Source: Chryseobacterium cucumeris
GTDB taxonomy: Bacteria; Bacteroidota; Bacteroidia; Flavobacteriales; Weeksellaceae
Assembly (NCBI RefSeq): GCF_001593385.1
Contig: NZ_LUVZ01000001.1
Span: forward strand, 124,001 to 188,000
Direction: 5' to 3'
Length of the DNA stretch: 64,000 nt
The number at the start of each line of letters is the position of its first letter. Within the stretch, counting starts at the first letter, position 1. Made by a program: the position numbers and the translations under genes. Below are positions 44,001-50,837 of this stretch, in pieces. The notes beneath the pieces are model-generated. The model was not told where the DNA came from and did not search any database. It worked only from the letters and a program-made list of their open reading frames with translations.

Positions 44001-45434
44001 CTTAAACATTTTTCCTTCAATTCCCTGCAGGGTAAAAATCGGAAGATATACAATTAAGATAATAATCTGTCCGAAAACTGCACTGTTAACCATTTTGGTC
44101 GCAGAGCCTGAAACCTGATCATCCATTTCTTTTTTGGTGAGCATATTGTCTTTCCCAAAGTACTTTTTATGAGCAAGCTGATGCAGCACGGCTTCCACAA
44201 TAATGACAGCACCATCTACGATAAGACCGAAATCTAGCGCTCCAAGACTCATCAGATTTCCTCCAACCCCGAAAATATTCATCATGATAATGGCGAAAAG
44301 CATGGCCAAAGGAATAACGGAAGCCACTAGTAATCCTGCTCTGAAATTTCCTAAAAATAATACCAGAATGAAAACAACGATCAAAGCCCCTTCCATCAGG
44401 TTTGTTTTTACAGTACTGATGGTATTGTTCACCATTTTAGCGCGATCAAGGAAAGGCTCAATCACCACTCCTTCCGGTAATGATTCCTGGATTTTCTCCA
44501 GTCTTTGTTTAATATTTCCGATAACGACATTGGCATTTTCTCCTTTCAGCATCAGAACAATTGCTCCGGATACTTCTCCGGTGTCATTATAGGTCATAGC
44601 ACCATACCTTGTCGCATAACCGATCTTGACAGACGCTACATCTTTAATATGCACGGGAATTCCTTCTTTAGTTTCCGCTACCTGAATGCTTCCAATATCT
44701 TCTGTACTTCCCAGTAGTCCTTCGCTGCGGATAAACAGAACGGTTTCTTTCTTTTCAATATATGCACCTCCGGTATTCTGGTTATTCTTTTCCAATGCTG
44801 CAAAAACATCATTGATGTTGATGTTAAATGCCTGTAATTTATTAGGATTAATGGCAATTTCATACTGTTTCAGTTTTCCTCCGAAACTGCTTACATCTGC
44901 CACACCTTTTGTTCCCAAAAGCTGTCTTCTGACCACCCAATCCTGAATGGTTCTCAGTTCTGTTTCGTCATATACATTTTCGTATCCTTTTTTGGCTCTT
45001 ACCACATATTGGAAAATCTCTCCCAACCCTGTTGAAATAGGCCCTAATTCCGGCTTACCGATTCCTGTCGGTATATTGTCCTGAACAAGCTGCAGCCGTT
45101 CCTGAACCTGTTGACGCGCCCAATACACATCCGTCTTATCATCAAAAACTACCGTCACTAATGAAAGTCCGAAACGGGAGAAACTTCTCAGCTCTGTAAT
45201 TCCGCTGATATTGCTGGTAGCCTGTTCGATAGGAAACGTAACAAGACGTTCTATATCTGCTGCACCATATGAAGGAGCAGTAGTAATGATCTGAACCTGA
45301 TTATTGGTGATGTCCGGCTGGGCATCAATAGGAAGTTTAGTGGTTTCATAGACTCCAAAGAGGATGAGAGCCACAGTAAACAGAGCAATGATGAGTTTAT
45401 TCTTTACAGAAAACTCAATAATTTTATTTAACAT
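41097..45434 (-). CDS. CzcA/CusA-type heavy-metal RND pump fused to a TolC-like outer-membrane factor
   Basis: The 1445-residue product joins two parts. Residues 1-1041 are a full CzcA/CusA-family inner-membrane proton-driven pump (IDAQPDITNNQVQI, FGLIVDGAVIIVEAVLHQ in the fourth helix, LFGVAVLNGIVLISEFN in the tenth). Residues 1042-1445 are an outer-membrane factor of the CzcC type with two long coiled-coil repeats. At the junction an internal ATG codon (42309-42311) is followed by a signal-peptide-like sequence (KKLSVFLLLISFGTYQAQE). The factor may therefore be cleaved off after export or be translated separately. Such fusions are known in Bacteroidota. The substrate is probably a divalent or monovalent metal ion. 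Confidence 0.92.
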   Translation of the reverse strand: MLNKIIEFSVKNKLIIALFTVALILFGVYETTKLPIDAQPDITNNQVQIITTAPSYGAADIERLVTFPIEQATSNISGITELRSFSRFGLSLVTVVFDDKTDVYWARQQVQERLQLVQDNIPTGIGKPELGPISTGLGEIFQYVVRAKKGYENVYDETELRTIQDWVVRRQLLGTKGVADVSSFGGKLKQYEIAINPNKLQAFNININDVFAALEKNNQNTGGAYIEKKETVLFIRSEGLLGSTEDIGSIQVAETKEGIPVHIKDVASVKIGYATRYGAMTYNDTGEVSGAIVLMLKGENANVVIGNIKQRLEKIQESLPEGVVIEPFLDRAKMVNNTISTVKTNLMEGALIVVFILVLFLGNFRAGLLVASVIPLAMLFAIIMMNIFGVGGNLMSLGALDFGLIVDGAVIIVEAVLHQLAHKKYFGKDNMLTKKEMDDQVSGSATKMVNSAVFGQIIILIVYLPIFTLQGIEGKMFKPMAQTVAFALIGAFILSLTYIPMMSSLVLSRKKKEKENISDRVMGKVETGHQQLLMKALKFRKTIIIGVLILFAGAVFILSRMGGEFIPSLEEGDFAVEMRILQGSNINETKKATTQAAHILLTQFPEVEKVVMKIGSAEIPTEPMAMDSGDMIVVLKPKKEWTSATTFSELSDKMSKALSIIPGLTTSFQFPVQMRFNELMTGARQDVVCKIYGEDLDSLAAYAKKLGSIINTVKGAQDLYIEPVVGAPQVVIDYNRSELSRYNISVADINRVINMAFAGQTAGALYEGEKKFDIVVRMDNEHKKDITSIQNLLVPTSSGEQIPLSQLAKVELKNSPNQIQREDTKRRIIVGFNVRGRDVQSIVEELQQKADKNLKLSPGYTVSYGGAFENLNEAKARLGIAVPISLVMIFLLLFFAFGSVKHSLLIYTAIPLSAIGGVYFLALRGMPFSISAGVGFIALFGVAVLNGIVLISEFNRLKKNGIANTSRIVLIGTKIRLRPVLMTAFVASLGFLPMAISNGAGAEVQRPLATVVIGGLMLATLLTLFVLPILYVLFEHINKDKMKFSKKTNYKKLSVFLLLISFGTYQAQENITYDQALEKAYQQNGTLKNSKLVSDYQEKLKASYLDIPQTEITGGFGQIQGEETDNSFGITQRFSFPTVYSKRKQMLDAEWSASVINQNLTRAQLTKEVTSVFYRILVLQEKKKVLEYISQLYNNFADKAGLRLKKGEANILEESTAEIQKEQIKVQLNTLENDVNIAKLQLQLLLQSEVPYQPVADRPTVNIGLQISEEMVQQHPELQYLQQQIKVGEAEVQLEKSRLLPDLLIGYTNQSMKNINNNRFNSVQVGVGIPLFTKGQRALAKAAQAKIAISENQYQRKEIELKNRLKQQLTTYMNQQQIIENYEQKQLPKSETILKTAQKQMEVGEIDYLDWVILVNQAVKTKADYIDQLEKLNQIGAELQFLISK

Positions 45435-45634
45435 GGAAAAAAGATTAATGGTAATCCGGAATGCTTTATAAAAGCTGAAATGCTCCCAAAACTTAAAGTA
45501 TCAAAACATGCATTTGTAACTTCTTTGGTTAAGGCTTAAGCATCAATACAATGCATTACGAATTAATTGATATGTAACAAAAATTCACTGCTTTAGGTAA
45601 GAACATAAAGCATTAATTTTCAATGTGAAGTTGA
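45435..45634. other. Leader between the small protein and the pump gene
   Basis: This 200-base gap inside the efflux gene group contains no frame of interest. On the minus strand a TTTTGATACTTTAAGTTTTG segment near 45500 could carry a second promoter for the pump. Confidence 0.3.
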
Positions 45635-45997
45635 TTAAGAAAGCCGCGGTGGCTGGAAAATCTGAGAAAGGTATTGGTTGGAAAAGTCTTTTTCCTTGTA
45701 AATACTGCTTTTCTTTGAAACAGTAATTTCCTTAGGTTTTTTTATTTCGAATGAAAGCTCCGGAAGCTGTGCGTGTACGGTCAGTACGATAGGAGGATTG
45801 ATAAACGGCAGCTTCTGATCGGTATCCCAGTCTGAATCCTCTTTGTGGTTATCATAGTGCTCCATTACAAATTCTGAAAAGCTTCCATGGTATTCCATGA
45901 AATGTTCCACAAACATAGGCACTTTCAGTACTTCCCCCGCATTGGTGGTAGCCAGCACATACATCATTGAACATAATATGGAGAACCATTTTAACAT
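45635..45997 (-). CDS. Small efflux-operon-associated exported protein
   Basis: I do not recognise a domain in this 120-residue protein. It begins with a probable signal peptide (MLKWFSILCSMMYVLATTNA). The mature part has a histidine- and acid-rich region (VEHFMEYHGSFSEFVMEHYDNHKEDSDWDTD, residues 30-60, written here in parts: VEHFMEYHG, FVMEHYDNHKEDSDWDTD). It ends QPPRLS. Its position upstream of the metal pump and the His/Asp/Glu-rich stretch suggest a periplasmic metal-binding accessory protein. A perfect -7 element (46003-46010) lies only six bases before the ATG, so the transcript may be nearly leaderless. Confidence 0.6.
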   Translation of the reverse strand: MLKWFSILCSMMYVLATTNAGEVLKVPMFVEHFMEYHGSFSEFVMEHYDNHKEDSDWDTDQKLPFINPPIVLTVHAQLPELSFEIKKPKEITVSKKSSIYKEKDFSNQYLSQIFQPPRLS

Positions 45998-46002
45998 GAG
46001 TG

Positions 46003-46010
46003 CAAATATA
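46003..46010 (-). promoter_or_regulatory. Candidate -7 element (TATATTTG) of the metal efflux operon
   Basis: On the minus strand this is TATATTTG, a perfect TAnnTTTG match, just upstream of the ATG at 45997. Transcription would start at or next to the start codon. Confidence 0.45.
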
Positions 46011-46130
46011 GGGCTTAAATTTTTTCTGAATGGGCTTTAGTATTAATTTTTTGAGAATTTTAGCCAGTTTAAAAGCAGTTTAAATAAATAATAACTCTTC
46101 GTAAAAATGTTAGGTTTATCAAACAAAAAA

Positions 46131-46700
46131 TCAAAGCCTTGACTTCAGTCTGCTCAGTGTCTCCTGTGAGATATTAAGATAGGAAGCCACCAGTTTGTTG
46201 GAAAGCCGGCGTACAATAATCGGATTTTCTTCCAGTAACTGTTTGTATTTTTCAAGAGCATCCTGCACCATAAAAGACATCAGCCTTTTAGTGTTGGCAA
46301 TACAGGCAATTTCAATATAAATTCTGTAAAATTTTTCCCATTGAGGAATAATGTCCAATAAATGATAAAAATCCTGATGGGTAATATAATAGACCTCTGA
46401 ATCTTCTACTGCCTGAAGAAGTTCATCAGAAGGTTCCGAAGTAATAAAGGTATGAAGCGCTGTAGCGAACTGATTTTCAAAAGCAAAATATCTTGTAGAA
46501 TCCTGCCCTTCCTTATTAATGTAAAATATCCTTAAACAGCCTTTTACAACAAAGAATGTTTTTTTGGGAGAATGAACATTGGTAACGAGAAGCTCGTTCT
46601 TTTTTAATTTGACAGGTTTGAAATAAGAAAGAATAACTTTCAATTCTTCATCTGTTATTGATATTTTGCTTTTAATATATGAAACTAATACGTCTTCCAT
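46131..46700 (-). CDS. Crp/Fnr-family transcriptional regulator
   Basis: This is a 189-residue regulator with a cyclic-nucleotide-binding-like beta-roll (about 15-120; TFFVVKGCLRIFYINKEGQD) and a C-terminal helix-turn-helix (VRRLSNKLVASYLNISQETLSRLKS in parts: LVASYLNISQETLSRLKS). The cAMP-contacting residues of CRP and the N-terminal Fe-S cysteines of FNR are not evident, so the effector is unknown. It has its own promoter-like element at 46720-46727. An FNR-type box lies in front of the MFS/siderophore genes upstream, a likely target. Confidence 0.88.
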   Translation of the reverse strand: MEDVLVSYIKSKISITDEELKVILSYFKPVKLKKNELLVTNVHSPKKTFFVVKGCLRIFYINKEGQDSTRYFAFENQFATALHTFITSEPSDELLQAVEDSEVYYITHQDFYHLLDIIPQWEKFYRIYIEIACIANTKRLMSFMVQDALEKYKQLLEENPIIVRRLSNKLVASYLNISQETLSRLKSRL

Positions 46701-46719
46701 TTATTTAAATCAGTCACCG

Positions 46720-46727
46720 CAAATGTA
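46720..46727 (-). promoter_or_regulatory. Candidate -7 element (TACATTTG) for the Crp/Fnr gene
   Basis: On the minus strand this is a perfect TAnnTTTG match 20 bases before the ATG at 46700, so the regulator need not rely on the operon upstream. Confidence 0.4.
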
Positions 46728-46766
46728 GCAATAAATATGTTAAAAACTTATTGCTATTCCTGCTTC

Positions 46767-47531
46767 TTAAGTGCTTTCAGAAGTTTTTCCTTCCGGTTGC
46801 CCTGCTCTCCAATAGGAACAGGCGTATAGGGCTTGGGTGTCCCATTTAAGGTTTGTTTTAAAATAGGTGCGAAGCTCATGTACAGTAGTATATTCTGCAG
46901 CGATGTAAACATATTCTTTCAATACACCTGATGGAAACTGAACAGATTTCACCACTTCGGCAAGCATGCTTCCCTGCTCAGGATGAGGATTGTGCAGCCA
47001 TTCTACAGATAAATCTGCTGCTGAACATAAGATCAGTTCGTCCTCTTTATCTGCGACTTCCAATATTATTTTTGCTCTTACGTAGGAAGGAAACTGTTCT
47101 GCGATGGCACAAATCACAGGCAGAGCCGTTGCGTCTCCTGCCATCAGATAAAAATCAGCATCCGGAATTAAAGGTTTTGTGCTTTCTTTCATTCCTATTT
47201 CCAATACATCACCTGGATTGGCCTTCAATGCCCATGCAGAAGCTGGTCCGTTGTCACCATGAGCTACAAAATCAATGCTCAGTTCCTTTTCTTCAAGGTC
47301 AATTTTTCTGTTGGTATACGTTCTGATGAGAGCTACGTTTTCTTCTTCAGCGGGTATAAATATTTTATTATTAGATCCTGACTTAACGTTAGCCAATAGT
47401 TCAGTCTGTTTTTTATCAATATTAAATATGACACGGATTAAATGCGGTGTAATAAAGAGTTTCTTTTTAACGGTAAATACAGAACGTATTTTTTTCGTTT
47501 CTTTTACTTGAGATATTAGGGAATATTCCAT
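46767..47531 (-). CDS. Siderophore-interacting protein (ferric-siderophore reductase, FAD-binding)
   Basis: This is a 254-residue protein of the SIP/ViuB family. An FAD-binding barrel (ALIRTYTNRKI, FVAHGDNGPASAWALKANPG) is followed by a C-terminal NAD(P)H-binding domain (YLMAGDATALPVICAIAEQ) ending YWRAGQPEG. It reduces ferric siderophores in the cytoplasm to release iron. The HGDNGPASAWA segment is the family signature. It starts two bases after the MFS gene, so the two are co-transcribed and the transporter is likely linked to siderophores. Confidence 0.92.
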   Translation of the reverse strand: MEYSLISQVKETKKIRSVFTVKKKLFITPHLIRVIFNIDKKQTELLANVKSGSNNKIFIPAEEENVALIRTYTNRKIDLEEKELSIDFVAHGDNGPASAWALKANPGDVLEIGMKESTKPLIPDADFYLMAGDATALPVICAIAEQFPSYVRAKIILEVADKEDELILCSAADLSVEWLHNPHPEQGSMLAEVVKSVQFPSGVLKEYVYIAAEYTTVHELRTYFKTNLKWDTQALYACSYWRAGQPEGKTSEST

Positions 47532-47533
47532 TT

Positions 47534-48709
47534 TTATTTTTTGTTAAATAGTAAAATAATCATTGCAATGACACAGCTGATTCCTCCGAACAGGTATACA
47601 GTCTGATAATCAAACCAGCCGGCAATTAATCCTGCTATAGGACCTGCCAATCCTAATGAAAGGTCAACAAATGCGACATAGGCTCCTAGTGCTGTTCCTC
47701 TCATCTGCGGCTTTACTTGTTGAATGGCAAGAACTCCCAATGCAGGAAAGACCAATGAAAATCCTACTCCCGTCAATCCACATCCGATAATAGCCAATGT
47801 TTTGGAGGCAGAGGTCCAGATCAGCATTTGTCCTGCCACTTCGATAATCAGAGAGATCAAGGCTATTGTAAATCCTCCGTATTTATCCGGAAAAGAAGCA
47901 AATAAAATTCTGGTCAGCACATAACATGCTCCGAAGATCATAAAGGCAAGAGAAGCATCACCCCAATTTTTTTGAGAGAAAAACAAGGCAATAAAAGAAG
48001 CAATACATCCAAAAGCCATTGATGAAAAAGCAAGGCTCAGACCCTGACCCGATATGGTACCAATTACTTTGTAGAAAGGCATTCTTATATGATCTTTATC
48101 TACGGGAATAGAAGGAAGTTTTGCTGTGGAAAGCCAACTTACCAGCGGAAGTAAGGCAATAAGAAGAAAAGCAGGAAAAATATTGTATTCTTTACTTAAC
48201 CAGATACTGATGGGAGTTCCGATTGCAATTCCCGCATACATGGCAATACCATTCCAGGTCATTACTTTTCCCGAACTGGAATGTCCTGCAAGACCTATTC
48301 CCCACGTTAATGCTCCTGTAACGAGAAAACTTTCACCAATCCCATGAATAATTCTTGCCAATAAGAGAAAAGCAAGTGCCAGAATCGGTTGAGTCTGAAA
48401 TAATACTGCCAGGACATAAGCAATTCCTGCAATAACAGCCAGTATTACGCCGGACATTTTACTTTTCTTAGCACCTCTGGTATCTGTGATTTTTCCGGAA
48501 TAGGCACGGGTTAAAAGTGTTGACAATGATTGCAGACCAATCACAAGTCCTACAATAATGCTGTCAAAACCCAACGTGTTCTGAACAAACCTGGGAAGTA
48601 CTCCCAACGCAATTCCTATGGTAAGGTAAACTGAAAATACCGAAATGATAATAGGAGCCGTTGCCTGATAGAAATTAATAGTCTGTCCTTTTTCTAATGT
48701 TGTACTCAT
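47534..48709 (-). CDS. MFS transporter, probably siderophore-related
   Basis: This is a 391-residue major facilitator with twelve predicted helices and the loop motif RAYSGKITDTRGAKKS between helices 2 and 3. It resembles the Bacteroidota MFS group that includes drug and arabinose-type exporters. The gene next to it encodes a siderophore-interacting protein, so siderophore export or uptake is a reasonable inference. An FNR-like box is centred about 62 bases upstream of the start codon. Confidence 0.85.
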   Translation of the reverse strand: MSTTLEKGQTINFYQATAPIIISVFSVYLTIGIALGVLPRFVQNTLGFDSIIVGLVIGLQSLSTLLTRAYSGKITDTRGAKKSKMSGVILAVIAGIAYVLAVLFQTQPILALAFLLLARIIHGIGESFLVTGALTWGIGLAGHSSSGKVMTWNGIAMYAGIAIGTPISIWLSKEYNIFPAFLLIALLPLVSWLSTAKLPSIPVDKDHIRMPFYKVIGTISGQGLSLAFSSMAFGCIASFIALFFSQKNWGDASLAFMIFGACYVLTRILFASFPDKYGGFTIALISLIIEVAGQMLIWTSASKTLAIIGCGLTGVGFSLVFPALGVLAIQQVKPQMRGTALGAYVAFVDLSLGLAGPIAGLIAGWFDYQTVYLFGGISCVIAMIILLFNKK

Positions 48710-48734
48710 AAATTTTGTTTAAAATATTCGGGTG

Positions 48735-48778
48735 CAAAGGTCCCGGTACAACAGATAAAAAACTTTGACTTAGATCAA
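48735..48778 (-). promoter_or_regulatory. FNR-like box and -7 element in front of the MFS/SIP operon
   Basis: At 48765-48778 TTGACTTAGATCAA matches the FNR consensus TTGATnnnnATCAA at nine of ten specified positions. A -7-like GACCTTTG (minus strand) is at 48735-48742. The box would be centred about 43 bases upstream of the predicted transcription start, a usual place for activation by a Crp/Fnr regulator. Confidence 0.5.
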
Positions 48779-48794
48779 AAAAGGAAGAATGGCA

Positions 48795-49403
48795 TTAATC
48801 AAAATCCAGAAAACTATCCGTAAGTTGTTTCCACTGTATTTTTGCAATTCCCAGCATTCCTCCTAAAGCAGTAGCAAGATTTCTGATGACATCCGGAAGC
48901 TTTGCGTTCCAGTTGGGTCTTTCATTTCGTCCGTATACGGCTGCTTTTAAATAAGCTATATTGCGGGATATCATAAAAGTTGAGCTGGCTGCAGAACTAT
49001 AAAAATGGGCAATATGACGACTTTTTTTATTTTGAGGATTTATCGAAGGTCTGCATGTGATTGATATACTTTCAGAAAAACTGTCCTGATAGAAGCAGAT
49101 ATCTGTTATTTTTACCCAATCGTACCCTTTAGCCTCAGGTTCTCCCGGACCAGGAATATCAATCCTGATAAAATCTCCTTTTTGAGGTTCTCGGTCTGCA
49201 GGATTCCCATTAAAATCATATAATTTAAATGCAGCGAAAGCTTTTCCGGTATAATTTTCCCAATTATTAACTGAAAAGAATCTTTCTTTTAATAGGTTAA
49301 ACTTTTCCGGAATCAGATCCTGGTCAAAAACTTTTCTGCTTTCCGTATCATGGAAGCCACCGAACTTTTGTGCAGGAACTCCTTTAAATATCTTTGGACT
49401 CAT
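48795..49403 (-). CDS. Conserved-looking hypothetical protein, function unknown
   Basis: I recognise no family in this 202-residue protein. It has no signal peptide or membrane segment. The middle (GKAFAAFKLYDFNGNPADRE, then KGDFIRIDIPGPGEPEAKGYDWVKI) looks like a beta-rich domain. The C-terminal part (SSTFMISRNIAYLKAAVYGRNERPN) looks helical. It has no close upstream partner on the strand. Codon use resembles its neighbours, so it is very likely a real gene. Confidence 0.7.
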   Translation of the reverse strand: MSPKIFKGVPAQKFGGFHDTESRKVFDQDLIPEKFNLLKERFFSVNNWENYTGKAFAAFKLYDFNGNPADREPQKGDFIRIDIPGPGEPEAKGYDWVKITDICFYQDSFSESISITCRPSINPQNKKSRHIAHFYSSAASSTFMISRNIAYLKAAVYGRNERPNWNAKLPDVIRNLATALGGMLGIAKIQWKQLTDSFLDFD

Positions 49404-49706
49404 ATGACAGGTTTTTATCCAAAGTAGTACAAAAAACTTTCAGAATTTATGAGTAGGATCACAAAAGAGTTAAGCGTGTGTTTAATTATTATCTTTATAA
49501 AGTCGTATTCTGATAATAATTCACTTTTTGAGATTTCTTTATTTTGCGTAAAAAACATGCGTACAATTCTTCAAATGGCGAATTATATTTATCAGGAGAG
49601 GTTTTTATATTGCTTATTTCGGAATCTCAAAGAAAACAAGGAAGATTTAGGAAATAATTACTTTTAGGAAAAATCAATAATTTTTAAAAAAAATAAACTT
49701 ATACTG

Positions 49707-49737
49707 TTTTGCATAACATGATTTTTGTTTATATTTG
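49707..49737 (+). promoter_or_regulatory. Full Bacteroidota promoter (-33 TTTTG, -7 TATATTTG)
   Basis: TTTTG at 49707-49711 and TATATTTG at 49730-49737 are separated by 18 bases, within the known 17-23 range. This is the best promoter match in the window, yet no gene follows. Confidence 0.6.
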
Positions 49738-49743
49738 TGAATC

Positions 49744-49806
49744 GAAATAATTTTTTTTCATCATTTGTGTTTTTTTAAGGTCTCCATCCGTGGAGACCTT
49801 TTTATT
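49744..49806 (+). ncRNA. Candidate short RNA of about 60 nucleotides
   Basis: The transcript predicted from the promoter at 49707-49737 would run through a T-rich stretch into a strong terminator hairpin (AAGGTCTCCA, CCG loop region, TGGAGACCTT, then a T run, 49778-49806). It cannot encode a protein of useful size. Its function is unknown. A leader or attenuator is unlikely, because the next plus-strand gene is 1 kb away. Confidence 0.45.
49778..49806 (+). terminator. Strong hairpin terminator (AAGGTCTCCA/TGGAGACCTT)
   Basis: A perfect 10-base GC-containing stem with a short loop is followed by TTTTTATTTT. It lies downstream of no protein gene and appears to end the candidate short RNA. Confidence 0.8.
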
Positions 49807-49983
49807 TTCAATAATATCATAATTGAATATTGACTAATGAAGTGGAAAAACGGGCGAAATGTGAAATATTTTCTTATTTAATTCAGTTGATTGCTTTTCT
49901 TTAAAGGAATGTACGAAGTTTTATAATGTTAATAACTCCCCTTTTTTAATAATTTCAAACTGTTTTTATAAAGATTAAAAAAA

Positions 49984-50766
49984 CTATTGAATGGTTTTAA
50001 TAAAATCAGTGGGCCTGAATTTCATCACAGAATAAAAACTTCTGGTATAAGCCTGAACACTCTTGTACCCTACTTCATAAGCTGTTTCTGAAATGGTAAG
50101 ATTTCCGGAACTCAAATATTCCAGACTCTTGATGATACGAAGCATTTGCTGATATTTGCTTAAAGTAAGACCTGTTTCTTTTTTGAAAATACGCTCCAGA
50201 GTACGGAAAGATAAAAGTGCTGTATCACTCAGGTCTTCCATTTTGATCTCATTTCGGTAATGACTGTGGAGATGTTCTATGACTTTAGCAAGGCGTTTAT
50301 CTTTGGGAAGACTAATATGAAGAGTCAGGGAATGTTCTACAAACCGTGGAAGTTCGTTGAACAATGCTTTCAGAAACAAGCTTTCATGATGATCCGGAGT
50401 CATCAGCTTAGACCATTTCTCTGCATATTTTATCATTTCCTTTAAAACCGGAGGAACAGAAAATACCTTCACATCTTGATAAAAAGATTCTTGGATACTG
50501 ATCTCCGCAAACATGATCATCAGTTTGATCTTTTCAGAATGGGAATTGGTTTTATGGACTGCATTTGGTGGGATCCATACGGCATGATTTTGAGGGAGGA
50601 GATAGATTTTTTCTTCGATAGTTATGTACTGGAAACCACTCTCTACATACACGAGCTGCCCTTTCTGATGGTGATGCAGAACATTATCATGCACCCAGTT
50701 TTCTTCAAACCATACAAAATAAGGCTTTTTCAGTTCATCTATTTTTATACTGTCATTAGCATTCAT
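49984..50766 (-). CDS. AraC-family regulator with cupin domain
   Basis: This 260-residue regulator has an N-terminal cupin (about 20-100; NVLHHHQKGQLVYVESG and NHAVWIPPNAVH) and two C-terminal helix-turn-helix motifs (LSDTALLSFRTLERIFKKET and ISETAYEVGYKSVQAYTRSF). This is the common AraC type found beside efflux genes. It is transcribed divergently from the MFS gene at 50838, with 71 bases between the start codons, and probably controls it. Confidence 0.88.
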   Translation of the reverse strand: MNANDSIKIDELKKPYFVWFEENWVHDNVLHHHQKGQLVYVESGFQYITIEEKIYLLPQNHAVWIPPNAVHKTNSHSEKIKLMIMFAEISIQESFYQDVKVFSVPPVLKEMIKYAEKWSKLMTPDHHESLFLKALFNELPRFVEHSLTLHISLPKDKRLAKVIEHLHSHYRNEIKMEDLSDTALLSFRTLERIFKKETGLTLSKYQQMLRIIKSLEYLSSGNLTISETAYEVGYKSVQAYTRSFYSVMKFRPTDFIKTIQ

Positions 50767-50798
50767 GTCGTTTCAGGTTAAAACTTTGGCAAAATTAA

Positions 50799-50822
50799 AC
50801 AAAATTACTGTGCTAATTTTGT
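50799..50822. promoter_or_regulatory. Inverted repeat ACAAAATTA-N6-TAATTTTGT over the MFS promoter
   Basis: Perfect 9-base arms with a six-base spacer lie between the divergent AraC and MFS genes. The right arm contains TAATTTTG (50814-50821), a good -7 element for the MFS gene, so a protein bound here would cover the promoter. Confidence 0.5.
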
Positions 50823-50837
50823 ACAAAAGTTTTTATT

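Larger units (their letters stand above)
49404..49983. other. Intergenic region, 580 bases, with a promoter-terminator pair
   Basis: No convincing coding frame is seen. A 72-codon plus-strand frame at 49449-49667 lacks any supporting signal. The main content is the candidate short RNA at 49744-49806 with its promoter at 49707-49737. Confidence 0.5.

Noticed and set aside
49449..49667. 72-codon plus-strand frame in the 580-base intergenic region
   Set aside because: There is no promoter-like element in front, no domain and unusual composition; the region's signal is the promoter-terminator pair after it.
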